Shown here: one piece after another, positions 18,734 to 27,696 of the stretch
Layout: every line of letters starts with the position of its first letter
Position numbering within the stretch: position 1 is the stretch's first letter
Origin: Clostridium sp.
GTDB lineage: Bacteria > Bacillota > Clostridia > Clostridiales > Clostridiaceae
Length of the DNA: 64,000 nt
Direction: 5' to 3'
Assembly: GCA_031292145.1 (NCBI GenBank)
Contig: JARLHR010000115.1
Coordinates: forward strand, 1 to 64,000
Translations under genes and position numbers: made by a program
The notes under the pieces: model-generated
Database searches by the model: none
What the model saw: only the letters and a program-made list of their open reading frames with translations
Told to the model about the DNA's origin: nothing

Positions 18734-18764
18734 TTGACTTTGCCCTAAGAGGAGGATTTAAAAT
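18734..18764 (+). promoter_or_regulatory. MerR-type promoter with 19-base spacer
   Basis: TTGACT at 18734-18739 and TAAAAT at 18759-18764 are 19 bases apart. The spacer holds a dyad-like CCCTAAGAGG. Overlong spacers with such dyads are the mark of promoters activated by MerR-family proteins. It lies about 25 bases upstream of the MerR-methyltransferase gene, which suggests self-control. Confidence 0.7.
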
Positions 18765-18790
18765 AATTTTGAAAGGAAGGAGGGAAAGTC

Positions 18791-19801
18791 TTGAAAATCA
18801 GTGAGTTTGCTAAAAGGTCAGGGGTGACTATGAAAACATTGCGTCATTATGATAAGATTGGGTTGCTGCAGCCATCTGCAAAAACAGAAGTAGGCTACAG
18901 AATTTACAGTGATGAAGATTTCATTAAATTACAACAGATTACTACACTGAAATTTATTGGTTTATCACTTGAAGAAATAAAACAGCTAATAAATGAAAAA
19001 TGTGGAAATATAGAAAGCATAATTGATATTCAAACAAGAGCTTTGGAAGAAAATAAAAAACATATTGATATAGTTCTTACCTCTTTGAATAAAGCTAAGA
19101 AACAAATACAGAATAATAGTTTTTTGGAAGTTCAGCAACTTATTGATATTATAAAGATAACAAATATGGAAACAAGAGCAAAACAGAGATTTAATAATGC
19201 AAGTAAACAATATGTTACTGATAGTTATTACTGGAGGTCCCAAACTGGAGAATTAATAAATGAATTGGCTAAGCCTAATATAAATGATGTCATACTTGAT
19301 TTAGGGTGTGGTACTGGAAAACAGATTATTGAGCTATCACGAAAAATAAAATTAGCTATTGGTATAGATATCAGTGATGGAATGATTAGCCAAGCCAAGG
19401 AAAATATGAAAAATGAAAGCTCACAAAATATTGAACTTTATATAGGAACATTTGAAGAACCTAACTTAAACGTAGAGTTATATAAAAAGGGTATTACAAA
19501 AATTATTACTAATTATGCTTTACACCACCTAACTATAATATATAAACAAAAAGCAATAGAAAAAATGATCACCATAGGAGGTGAAAGTTTGCAAAGCATT
19601 ATTATTGGGGATTTAATGTTTTTTGAAAATCCTAATGACTATAGAGAAGAATTTTCTGTAGTAGGATATGGACCTGACGTGGATTTTCCATCAAGTGTTG
19701 AGGAACTAATGAATTGCTTTTCAAATTTTGGCTTTACAATTGAAGTACACAAGCTACATCCCCTTGTAGGAGTTATAATAGCAAATAGAAATAAAATATA
19801 A
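18791..19801 (+). CDS. MerR-family regulator fused to a SAM-dependent methyltransferase
   Basis: The protein has 336 residues. Residues 1-75 form a MerR winged helix (MKISEFAKRSGVTMKTLRHY, YRIYSDEDFIKLQQI). A coiled region follows to about 125. The remainder is a class I methyltransferase with motif I LDLGCGTGKQIIEL near residue 170 and GIDISDGMISQAKENM after it. The start is TTG at 18791 behind AAGGAAGGAGGG. By architecture, binding of a substrate or SAM may change DNA binding. No resistance or transport gene lies next to it. The likely target is its own promoter. Confidence 0.85.
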   Translation: MKISEFAKRSGVTMKTLRHYDKIGLLQPSAKTEVGYRIYSDEDFIKLQQITTLKFIGLSLEEIKQLINEKCGNIESIIDIQTRALEENKKHIDIVLTSLNKAKKQIQNNSFLEVQQLIDIIKITNMETRAKQRFNNASKQYVTDSYYWRSQTGELINELAKPNINDVILDLGCGTGKQIIELSRKIKLAIGIDISDGMISQAKENMKNESSQNIELYIGTFEEPNLNVELYKKGITKIITNYALHHLTIIYKQKAIEKMITIGGESLQSIIIGDLMFFENPNDYREEFSVVGYGPDVDFPSSVEELMNCFSNFGFTIEVHKLHPLVGVIIANRNKI

Positions 19802-20215
19802 ATTTGCATCCTTTAAAATGCTTGAAAAATCGCAATTTTTAAGATAAGAAGATAGCGCAGGATTAAAAAATGGTTTTCCATTAGCGTATAGTTTAGAGAC
19901 TTGATAATGAATGATTCTAATAAAGAATATTATTAGAATAAAATATACTTATTTATTCTAAATAAGTGTTAACCCAAATATCCAAACTTTGTTAATAGAT
20001 ATTGATAAGATTATATGATATAATGGTATTTAAACTTATATTAAAAAGAAATAACTAAAATAAATTTATTAGGTGGACAACCACTGATAGAAATTTAATA
20101 ATATAGTATTTTTTAGATAACTAAAAGATACAGATATTGAAATTGCTGTGATAATACTTTTAGAATTAGAAAAGCATGAGAATGATAAACGCAATAGAAA
20201 GGAATAACATTAATT
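19802..20215. other. AT-rich intergenic stretch with a possible coding remnant
   Basis: No convincing gene. A start-less frame just before 20209 reads as a short charged peptide (DIEIAVIILLELEKHEND) ending in TAA. Nothing else was recognised. Confidence 0.3.
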
Positions 20216-20311
20216 ATGGAAATAAAAATAGAGATTCGCTGGTGGATGATATTAGCTCCAATAGTTGCAGCAATAGCTGGATATACAACAGGAATATTGA
20301 TGTATAGATAA
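20216..20311 (+). CDS. Possible 31-residue membrane peptide
   Basis: The frame runs from ATG 20216 to TAA and encodes a short peptide with one hydrophobic stretch (WWMILAPIVAAIAGYTTGIL) and charged ends. The upstream AAAGGA is 11 or more bases away, so the ribosome binding site is poor. The size and shape fit small membrane peptides or type I toxins, but I see no antisense RNA evidence. A terminator follows at 20394. Confidence 0.3.
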   Translation: MEIKIEIRWWMILAPIVAAIAGYTTGILMYR

Positions 20312-20393
20312 TAGTTTTTTTATCTAAGATTGAAAAGAGACCAGCCTTAGTGTTAGCAGATTTAAATGTAGAAGATTTAAATATTAAGAAAAT

Positions 20394-20448
20394 AGCCTAA
20401 AGTAGAAATAAACGCATTTTAAATTAATTTCTACCTTAGGCTTTTTAT
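20394..20448 (+). terminator. Rho-independent terminator
   Basis: AGCCTAAAGTAGAAAT pairs with ATTTCTACCTTAGGCT, followed by TTTTTATT. It lies 80 bases after the possible 31-residue peptide frame, which gives some support that the region is transcribed. Confidence 0.8.
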
Positions 20449-20686
20449 TATGCTATAAAATAGGACTTTATACTGTTTTTAATACATCTTGTAAGGATTT
20501 GGTCTAATTGTACGGATTAAACTTTAAAGCAAATATGGAGAATGTTTAGATAGGATGTAGTAATTAGTAAAATAATGTTCTTTCAAAATTATATAATATG
20601 GAATTTAAGAATAAACTCAGTCATTCACATATTTAGGTTTAGTGAATAAATTACCAATAATAGTTAATTTTTATTGGAGGTTGTAA

Positions 20687-21499
20687 ATGGGCTATTATAT
20701 TAAAGTAAAGCCTAATGTGAAGATTTATGTAGAGGATCTAAATGAAGAATGTAAAAAAACAATTTTATTTTTACACGGTTGGCCTGGAAGCCACAAATTA
20801 TTTGAATATCAATTTGATCAACTTCCCAAGATGGGATATAGGTGCATTGGAATAGATACAAGAGGATTTGGCGATTCAGATAAACCTTATAGTGGCTATG
20901 ATTATAATACATTGTCAGACGATGTTAGATGTGTAATAGATGCACTGAAATTATCTAACATTACATTGGCAGGACATTCAACGGGAGGAGCAATAGCAAT
21001 TAGATACATGTCTCGCCATAAAGGCCATGGTGTATCAAAGTTAGCTCTACTTGCTGCAGCGGCACCAAGTCTTATTAAGCGCCCTAATTTCCCTTATGGT
21101 TTAGATGAAGAAGTTGTTGAACAAATTATCAAGGGAACATATACTGATCGTCCTAAAATGCTTAAAGGGTTTGGTGATATATTTTTCTATCAACATATAA
21201 CTCAAGCATTCTCAGATTGGTTCTTTAATCTTGGATTACAGGCAGCGGGATGGGCAACTGCAGCCATTGCAAATACTTGGATAAATGAAGTATTATTTTC
21301 AGATTTAAGGAAAATAAATGTTCCAACTTTAATTATTCATGGTGTTCATGATAAAGTTGTGCCTTTTGAGCTAGGAGAAATACAAGAACAAAATATTAAA
21401 AATTCAAAACTCATGCCATTTAGGTATAGTGGTCATGCGTCTTTTTATGATCAGCGTGAGAGATTTAACGAAGAATTAATGAAATTTATTGAACAATAA
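20687..21499 (+). CDS. Alpha/beta hydrolase
   Basis: This cytosolic hydrolase of 270 residues has the haloperoxidase/epoxide-hydrolase-like fold. The oxyanion segment is LFLHGWPGSHKLF near residue 26. The nucleophile serine is in LAGHSTGGAIA near residue 96, the acid in IHGVHDKVVPF near 222 and the histidine in YSGHASFYDQ near 248. The start ATG follows GGAGGT. Substrate cannot be predicted. It stands alone, downstream of a terminator and upstream of a group II intron remnant. Confidence 0.9.
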   Translation: MGYYIKVKPNVKIYVEDLNEECKKTILFLHGWPGSHKLFEYQFDQLPKMGYRCIGIDTRGFGDSDKPYSGYDYNTLSDDVRCVIDALKLSNITLAGHSTGGAIAIRYMSRHKGHGVSKLALLAAAAPSLIKRPNFPYGLDEEVVEQIIKGTYTDRPKMLKGFGDIFFYQHITQAFSDWFFNLGLQAAGWATAAIANTWINEVLFSDLRKINVPTLIIHGVHDKVVPFELGEIQEQNIKNSKLMPFRYSGHASFYDQRERFNEELMKFIEQ

Positions 21500-21658
21500 A
21501 ATTTTTGAAATTTTGAATTTCTTAGTGAAAATATTAAGGATAAATAATTAATCTAAGAAAAGGTGAATTGTCTGGATTAAATTATAAGTAAAGATGGAGA
21601 AGTCGTGATTTTATTTAGTAAAATAGTAAATGCTCTACGAAAAATGAATAATACGGTA

Positions 21659-22771
21659 GTGCGACACGTTGCTAATTGAAAAGATTAGCCACTAATTCGA
21701 TTGAATTAGTAGAACTGATAATCTGAAAAGTCAAATTAAAGAGTAACGTCTTGAAGGGCTATTCTAATACTCCGAATAGCATTTTTATGAATAAGAATAA
21801 AAATGTTATAAGCTCGGTGAAGTCGACTGAGAGTGCACCCTAACTGGTCAAGCTGAAGAAATGCGAACTAGAGGTGGTCGAGTGTATGATAGGTCGGGAA
21901 TCCACAAAATACTTATGGTAAGAATGGTCATGGATAAATAAGTGACTTACGAAATTCCGAATGAAAGGGTCTAGAATTATACATGGTAGAAATGTCATGC
22001 CTATTTAAAATATAGGGTTTGTGGGGATTAGTAAAACATGCCGCTATGAAAGTTCTTATACTGTTACAGGCAGTATCAAGCAAACAGGCTTAAAGGAATT
22101 ACCTAAGAGTATATGCAAGGATACGATTATTGGAACGTGGTAAGCTGATAACATTGAGGACTTGTTTCCAATGAAATGTTAGCAAGGAAAGATGAAAATT
22201 ATAACTTGCTTTAATATCAGTGAAAGTAGTGGCACAGTACCGGTGAAACTTGCGAAAGCAAGTGGAGGGATAGCCACAAGTTAATATTTACATTAAAATT
22301 TATAAATACAATAATTATTAGGTTCGTGTAAGACTAAGAGAGATGAAAATCATGAGGTGAGTAATCGACTAATGGCAACAAAGGAAAAGAAGTTTAAAAA
22401 GAGACAACTGCTAAGAAATAATGAATACTATTATATGCAAAAAAATATTTGATGAACTATATGAAAAAAGCTTAAATGGTAAGAAATTTGATAACTTGCT
22501 AAGTTTGATACTAAACGAACAAAATATATTATTAGCATACAGAAACATTAAGAAAAATAAGGGGAGTAAAACACAAGGAACTAATGAGAATACAATCATA
22601 GAAATTGGAGAAAATAATCCGAAAAAATTAGTACAATATGTAGTTGGTAGGCTTAATAATTATGAACCACAGTCTGTGAGAAGAGTGGAAATACTAAAGG
22701 AAAACGGTAAAACAAGACCTTTAGGCATTCCAACAATAGAAGATAGGTTAATTCAACAACGGCTGTTTTAG
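21659..22771 (+). mobile_element. Group II intron, 5' part only
   Basis: The element starts with the consensus GTGCGAC at 21659. It continues with about 760 bases of structured intron RNA, including segments such as AGTCGACTGAGAGTGCACCC and CAGTACCGGTGAAACTTGCGAAAGC. The maturase gene begins at 22421. The copy stops at about 22771, inside the reverse-transcriptase reading frame, and domains V and VI were not found downstream. It therefore cannot splice or move by itself. Confidence 0.85.
22421..22771 (+). pseudogene. ltrA: Group II intron reverse transcriptase, N-terminal fragment
   Basis: The 116 residues match the start of LtrA-type proteins: LLAYRNIKKNKGSKTQGTN and KTRPLGIPTIEDRLIQQ, which are RT motifs 0-1. 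A full protein has about 600 residues and the catalytic YADD box, which is missing here. The frame ends at a stop soon after the truncation point near 22765. An IS66 fragment follows on the other strand, so a deletion or insertion removed the rest. Confidence 0.9.
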
Positions 22772-22826
22772 CCTCAGCTCTGTTTTTGAATTTTATTCCA
22801 TACAACTTGTCTTTTTTAAAGATTAT

Positions 22827-23036
22827 TCAAAAGTTACTATTATTACTATTTTTATTAACTTGACTTTCTAATGACTTGACGCGCTTATTTAGAAGTTTAT
22901 TTTCTTTAGAAAGTGTGTCTATTTCTGCTTTTTGAGTTCTTATTTCAGCTGTTAATTTTTGAATCGCATCTATAACCTGTGATATTCCTTGATTATAGAT
23001 TTCAATTATTTTGCCTTCGCTCACGGACGTCACCAC
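22827..23036 (-). pseudogene. IS66-type transposase, N-terminal fragment
   Basis: The 69 residues read as the coiled leucine-zipper start of IS66 TnpC transposases: ENKLLNKRVKSLESQVNKNS resembles the family text LEAQLNKNSSNSSKPPS. The frame ends just where the serine/proline segment should come. The catalytic DDE part is not found. It is probably an IS remnant joined to the truncated intron. Confidence 0.6.
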
Positions 23037-23399
23037 CTTATCATTAGTTTTTAAAAGTCATGTTTTATAATACAAAAAAATGATGCTAATATAAAGAGAT
23101 TTTTCTAAAAAATAATAATAACATCAAATTTAAGGTATTTTAATAGCTTAATAGTTATATTGTTTTTATACTCCATACACTATATTGGATAAAAATTCAA
23201 TCTTATTAGCATTAAATGTACATTTTAGGGGACAAAAAGAATATTTTGAAATAAATAGGATAAAAGTATAAATTATTTCCGTTTATGACTAGTTTTGTAT
23301 GTTTAATTCTATAAGTATTTACTTTATTTGATTATTATGTAAATATGTAATTGCAAGTAGATGAATAGTTAGATTTTGCACATTGGAGGATAAAAAATA
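23037..23399. other. AT-rich intergenic stretch upstream of the secreted-protein gene
   Basis: It presumably holds the promoter of the DUF2712-like gene. I could not single out a convincing promoter. No gene or repeat was recognised. Confidence 0.4.
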
Positions 23400-23789
23400 A
23401 TGAAAAAGAAAACAATAACAACTTTAGTAACAACTTTAATGTTAATCGCAGCTTCAGTTCCTGTTTTTGCGAGCTCTTATAGTTCGTATAGACTTGGACC
23501 AGTGTCAGAAAATAATTATACTGGTCCCCATCAGAAAGTAGAGCAGACACAATGCATAACCAATAACCCTACTGCGATGAGTAATGTTTCTGGAAGTGAA
23601 GTAACTTTCTGGGCATGTGATGATGATAAAAATCAATGGTCAAAAGATTATGTAATGAGGATAGGTCAAAATACTGATATTAGATTTACTAGTGAAATTG
23701 ATAAAGGTCAGTATGTTATTATGGGGATGGAAGCTACACATTGGAGTAAATCCACTGGTTATGTTTCTGGAAATGTGAATTTCCATTAA
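23400..23789 (+). CDS. Secreted DUF2712-like protein, possible bacteriocin-type peptide
   Basis: The protein has 129 residues with a clear Sec signal peptide (MKKKTITTLVTTLMLIAAS, cut after VFA). The mature part of about 103 residues has two cysteines (QCITNN, WACDDD) and an ending YVSGNVNF. Layout and the TFW and tail patterns recall the Bacillus DUF2712 proteins, which are small, secreted and of unknown use; this is recollection, not a search. GGAGG precedes the ATG. A terminator-like hairpin separates it from the ABC genes that follow in the same direction. It could be an exported toxin, signal or shielded substrate of that transporter. Confidence 0.65.
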   Translation: MKKKTITTLVTTLMLIAASVPVFASSYSSYRLGPVSENNYTGPHQKVEQTQCITNNPTAMSNVSGSEVTFWACDDDKNQWSKDYVMRIGQNTDIRFTSEIDKGQYVIMGMEATHWSKSTGYVSGNVNFH

Positions 23790-23800
23790 ATTCAATATAA

Positions 23801-23836
23801 TTAAAAGTACTAGTAGATTGCTAGTACTTTTAATTA
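23801..23836 (+). terminator. Terminator or attenuator between the secreted protein and ABC genes
   Basis: AAAAGTACTAG pairs with CTAGTACTTTT, followed by AATTA. It lies 12 bases after the stop. If partly read through, it would set higher expression of the small protein than of the transporter. Confidence 0.75.
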
Positions 23837-23855
23837 CTAATATAGAGGTGTATTA

Positions 23856-24674
23856 ATGGGAAAAATGCTTATTTTTGAATTTAAAAATTGTATTAAAAAA
23901 AAGTCATGTAAAGTTATATTTAGCTTTTTATTTTTCATATCAATTAGTGGTTATTTGGTAACATGTTATGAATTTTATGGAGATCACTTAACATTTATAA
24001 GATCAGCACATGAGGTTTGCATAATTCAAGGTGTTTATTCAAGGTTTTTAAAAAATATAGAAGTACTATTATTACCATTAATTTGCTGTATTATATATTC
24101 AGATTCATATTATATAGAATATAAATCTGGAGTGTATAAAAGTATTTTGACAAGAACAGATAGAAAAAATTATATAGTAAGTAAAGCAATAGTTATTTTT
24201 ACAATTGTTTTCATATCGTTTTTTCTAACTTTATTTTTAAATCAAGTATTATGTCTAATTGCATTTCCAACTGAAGGATTTGATAATAATTATGCTCTAC
24301 CTGCATACGATATAGGATTTCAAAATTTTGCACAAGGAAAACTTTTTGATTTAATTAGATTACAACATCCATTTTTATACAATTCACTTTTTATAGTAAT
24401 AATTAGTATATTTGCATCAGTGTTTGCATTATTAGGATATTCAATATCACTTGTTTATAAAAAGAATAGGTTATTAGCTGTTGGTATAGTATATATTGCA
24501 TATATTGTATCTGAAGTATGTCTACCATTAATAGGTATGGAGGATTTCGCAATTAGTAATTATTTAAGTGCATCATCATATACTTCATCACTAATATTAG
24601 GATTAGTATTATTGATTATGTTCTCTATTAGTATATTCATTATATTTATAGGAATAAATAGACCAGAAATATAA
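23856..24674 (+). CDS. ABC transporter permease, ABC-2 type (first of three)
   Basis: This integral membrane protein of 272 residues has about six hydrophobic segments, and its order of segments fits ABC-2 export permeases. A first segment lies near residue 20, a large outer loop near 45-70, and paired segments further on. The text YKSGVYKSILTRTDRKNYIVSK, a short helix before the second segment, is typical of these permeases. It starts the transporter set behind an AGAGGTG box. Two more permeases and an ATPase follow within 20 bases of each other. Confidence 0.75.
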   Translation: MGKMLIFEFKNCIKKKSCKVIFSFLFFISISGYLVTCYEFYGDHLTFIRSAHEVCIIQGVYSRFLKNIEVLLLPLICCIIYSDSYYIEYKSGVYKSILTRTDRKNYIVSKAIVIFTIVFISFFLTLFLNQVLCLIAFPTEGFDNNYALPAYDIGFQNFAQGKLFDLIRLQHPFLYNSLFIVIISIFASVFALLGYSISLVYKKNRLLAVGIVYIAYIVSEVCLPLIGMEDFAISNYLSASSYTSSLILGLVLLIMFSISIFIIFIGINRPEI

Positions 24675-24690
24675 AATATAGGAGATATAT

Positions 24691-25419
24691 ATGAAGATGG
24701 TTTTTAAAGATTTATTGAAAAAAATAGTTAAGTCTAAAAGATTTTATATGCTATTAATTATATATGTATTCATAGGTATTAATAGTTTTTATACTTATAA
24801 AAATAATATAGAACCCAATATTAATTATAATATTTATAGCAATATAACTAATATTGCTATAAGTACATATCTAATTATACCCCTTTATCTATTTTTAAAT
24901 GAAATAACCACAACTAAATTTAATACTTATAAAGTTTTACTTAAATATAATAATATTAACATGTGGTGGATTCATAAAACTATTGGAACTTTTATAATTT
25001 CAATAGTTTGGGTAATTATAATGAATTGTACAACCTTTATAGTATTGTTTTTGACAAAACATACTTTAGATAATGAATTTATTAAATATATGCTATTAGA
25101 AAATTTATTTCAGATAGTAGGACTTATGATTTTAGGAAATATGTACAATTTAATAAATGTTTTATCAAATAAAAAGTATATTGGATTTTTAGTAACGTAT
25201 GGTTTTATATTGTTTTCTAAAGGTCTAAATAGTGGATTTAAATTAAAAATTAACACATTAGATGAATATATGTTTTTATTACAGAAATGTAATAATTATA
25301 GTAGTTATATTTTAATTAACGATTATATAAAGCTTATATGGTTTATATTATTATTTATAGTTATATATAGCTATACACTTACACTTATAGAAAAAAAAGA
25401 TATATATTGGAGTGAATAA
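24691..25419 (+). CDS. Membrane protein, probable ABC permease (second of three)
   Basis: The protein has 242 residues, very rich in Ile, Asn, Lys and Tyr, with about six hydrophobic segments. I see no family signature beyond the ABC-2-like plan (FNTYKVLLKYNNINMWWIHKT before a membrane segment). The gene sits 16 bases after the first permease and 3 before the third. Codon use is even more AT-rich than the surroundings, suggesting horizontal gain. Confidence 0.6.
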   Translation: MKMVFKDLLKKIVKSKRFYMLLIIYVFIGINSFYTYKNNIEPNINYNIYSNITNIAISTYLIIPLYLFLNEITTTKFNTYKVLLKYNNINMWWIHKTIGTFIISIVWVIIMNCTTFIVLFLTKHTLDNEFIKYMLLENLFQIVGLMILGNMYNLINVLSNKKYIGFLVTYGFILFSKGLNSGFKLKINTLDEYMFLLQKCNNYSSYILINDYIKLIWFILLFIVIYSYTLTLIEKKDIYWSE

Positions 25420-25422
25420 TAT

Positions 25423-26208
25423 TTGGATAAAAATATTAAGCTTATAAAGCAATTATCAATAGGTGGAATATTAAATATTTTAATAAATTTATATTATATA
25501 AATTTGTTAAATATTATTAACTATAAATCTATAAAATATTTGTTTATGTTATCTTATGGATACATAAATATAAAAACTATAAAAACTATAGTTCCTGTAT
25601 TTTTTATAGTTTTGCATATGGCTTATTTGACATTCATATTAGGGAATTATATTTATAAAGATTTTTCCAATCTTGGTGTCTATATTTTTGTTAGAACAAC
25701 TAATAGAAAAAGATGGTTATTACAAAAATATATTAATTTGTTCATATATGTATTAGTTTATTATATTTTTCAATATATTATTACTTATATACTTGGTTAT
25801 TTAAATGGATATAAATTTATTAATAGTGATATATTTCCTATATTAATTATCTATTTTGTAACTATTATATTTAATTATTTTTTTATTTTAGTTAATAACA
25901 TCATGTCTTTTAAATTTAAAAGTTTATTTAGTTATCTTATTACATTATCTCTATATATAATTCCGTTGTTTATTTCAGAATTTATATATGAGTTTTCAAA
26001 AAACAATTTATATATTATAAAATTCTTTCCTAGTAGTCAAGGAATTATAATGTGGCATCAATGTTCATTTCTAGATATTGCATTTAAACTTTTCGATTTT
26101 AGTATCAAAAACTTTAGTATAATGCATTCAATTATATATTTAATAATTGCGAATATTAGTCTAATTATATATGAAATATACAACATTAAAAGTAAAGAGA
26201 TTTTATAG
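25423..26208 (+). CDS. Membrane protein, probable ABC permease (third of three)
   Basis: The protein has 261 residues with six or so membrane segments. The start is TTG at 25423 behind GGAGTG. The segment FVRTTNRKRWLLQKYINLF before a membrane helix matches the pattern in the other two permeases. Together with the ATPase next to it, it suggests a transporter with three different membrane subunits, as in some bacteriocin immunity or export systems. Confidence 0.6.
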   Translation: MDKNIKLIKQLSIGGILNILINLYYINLLNIINYKSIKYLFMLSYGYINIKTIKTIVPVFFIVLHMAYLTFILGNYIYKDFSNLGVYIFVRTTNRKRWLLQKYINLFIYVLVYYIFQYIITYILGYLNGYKFINSDIFPILIIYFVTIIFNYFFILVNNIMSFKFKSLFSYLITLSLYIIPLFISEFIYEFSKNNLYIIKFFPSSQGIIMWHQCSFLDIAFKLFDFSIKNFSIMHSIIYLIIANISLIIYEIYNIKSKEIL

Positions 26209-26220
26209 GAGGTTATAAAA

Positions 26221-26856
26221 TTGAATTTTATAGAAATAGCTAATTTAAGTAAAACTATAGGAAATAGAGCTGTACTTAAAAATATAAGTATTTCATTAAA
26301 TAAAGGTAAGATATATGGTTTTTATGGTAGAAATGGCTCAGGTAAGACAATGCTGTTCAGAGCAATATGTGGATTGATAAAACCAACTTCAGGACAAATT
26401 ATAATTGATAGTAAGATTTTACATAAAGATATTTCTTTTCATAATAGTATTGGTGTTTTAATAGAAAATTGTGGTTTTTGGGACAATTACACTGGTTTTG
26501 AAAATTTAAAACAATTATCTATTATTAAAAATATTATAAATGATGATGATATAAAAGTTTCCATGAGTAGAGTAGGTCTTGATCCTAACGATAAGCGTGT
26601 CGTAAAAAGATATTCATTAGGTATGAAACAACGACTTGCTATAGCCCAAGCTATTATGGAAAAACCTAATTTGTTAATACTAGATGAACCAACAAATGCG
26701 GTAGATGAAGAGGGTTTAGAGTTAATTAGAAATATTCTTTTAGAGGAAAAATTAAAAGGGACAACAATTTTAATTGCAAGTCATAATAAGGACGATATCA
26801 ATCTTTTATGTGATTATAAATATAAAATGAATGATGGGGAATTACTTGTGGAATAA
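26221..26856 (+). CDS. ABC transporter ATP-binding protein
   Basis: The ATPase has 211 residues. Walker A is FYGRNGSGKTMLFRAICGL near residue 35, the Q-loop follows in GVLIENCGFW, the signature is YSLGMKQRLAIAQA near 137 and Walker B is LLILDEPTNAVDE near 155. The start is TTG behind AGGAGG. It powers the three permeases upstream. The subfamily, short with no C-terminal extension, is common among bacteriocin-immunity and peptide exporters. Confidence 0.92.
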   Translation: MNFIEIANLSKTIGNRAVLKNISISLNKGKIYGFYGRNGSGKTMLFRAICGLIKPTSGQIIIDSKILHKDISFHNSIGVLIENCGFWDNYTGFENLKQLSIIKNIINDDDIKVSMSRVGLDPNDKRVVKRYSLGMKQRLAIAQAIMEKPNLLILDEPTNAVDEEGLELIRNILLEEKLKGTTILIASHNKDDINLLCDYKYKMNDGELLVE

Positions 26857-26923
26857 AATGAAATTAGATATTTTCAAATTCTATAAGTTACTAACTATGA
26901 TTAAATGAATCTGTTAAGTTAAT

Positions 26924-27004
26924 ATGATAAAAAGTAGGAAAGCTTTGTTTTTTCTGGGGTTAATACTTTCATCACATATGAACCTACCAGAATCGACTAA
27001 ATAA
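26924..27004 (+). CDS. Possible 26-residue peptide
   Basis: A small frame between the ATPase and the next protein encodes a positively charged start, a hydrophobic run (ALFFLGLILSS) and a polar end. No clear ribosome binding site precedes it. It may be chance or a leader to the next gene, 14 bases away. Confidence 0.2.
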   Translation: MIKSRKALFFLGLILSSHMNLPESTK

Positions 27005-27018
27005 AAAGGAGTATACAT

Positions 27019-27696
27019 ATGAGTAAAAATAGATTGTTAATAATTATATATTGTTTAATTCTAGTATTATGTATAAGTATAGGGATCTTTACACGAAAGT
27101 CTTTTTATGGGAATACATCTTTACCAATGTCAAATAATCTAGATAATCTTACTCTTTGTGTGTCGTCATCTGATACTTCAAATATATATTTTGATAATAA
27201 TATAAAAGATTATGATGATTTAAAACAAAAATCTGATATTATTGTAAAAGTTAGGTTGTCAGGTGAACGTAAATCATTATCTGGAACAATACTAAGTAAA
27301 GTTGAAATTCTATCAGTATACAAAGGAACTGATGTTAAAAAAAGTGATATCATTTATATTTATGAACCATGTTTTTTTATTAACAATACTTATAATTCAG
27401 TAGATGGTTATAACATGATGGTTGAGAATAATGATTATGTAGTATTTCTAAAACATTTAAAAATACCGGAAGGTTATAAATATAAAGGAGTTGAACAAAT
27501 AAGTTTTATGCCTGTATCTACAAAATATGCAAAATATAATTTGAGCAATTATGAAAATAAAGCGTTTGAAAAAAACGAATTAGATTCAACTTTATTGAAT
27601 TATAAAATCATAAAGAATAATGATATCATAACTTCTCAAAAGGCAGATATAGACAAATATACTAGTATAAAAAATAATTTAAAGGATTTTAATTAG
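27019..27696 (+). CDS. Membrane-anchored extracellular protein of unknown function
   Basis: The protein has 225 residues with one N-terminal membrane segment (LLIIIYCLILVLCISIGIF) and an outside domain. The central part, KSDIIVKVRLSGERKSLSG and then VEILSVYKGTDVKKSDIIYI, fits a small beta-rich domain found beside bacteriocin-type ABC operons in Bacillus, by recollection only. AAAGGAG precedes the ATG. Its place after the ATPase suggests a role as accessory or immunity protein. Confidence 0.55.
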   Translation: MSKNRLLIIIYCLILVLCISIGIFTRKSFYGNTSLPMSNNLDNLTLCVSSSDTSNIYFDNNIKDYDDLKQKSDIIVKVRLSGERKSLSGTILSKVEILSVYKGTDVKKSDIIYIYEPCFFINNTYNSVDGYNMMVENNDYVVFLKHLKIPEGYKYKGVEQISFMPVSTKYAKYNLSNYENKAFEKNELDSTLLNYKIIKNNDIITSQKADIDKYTSIKNNLKDFN

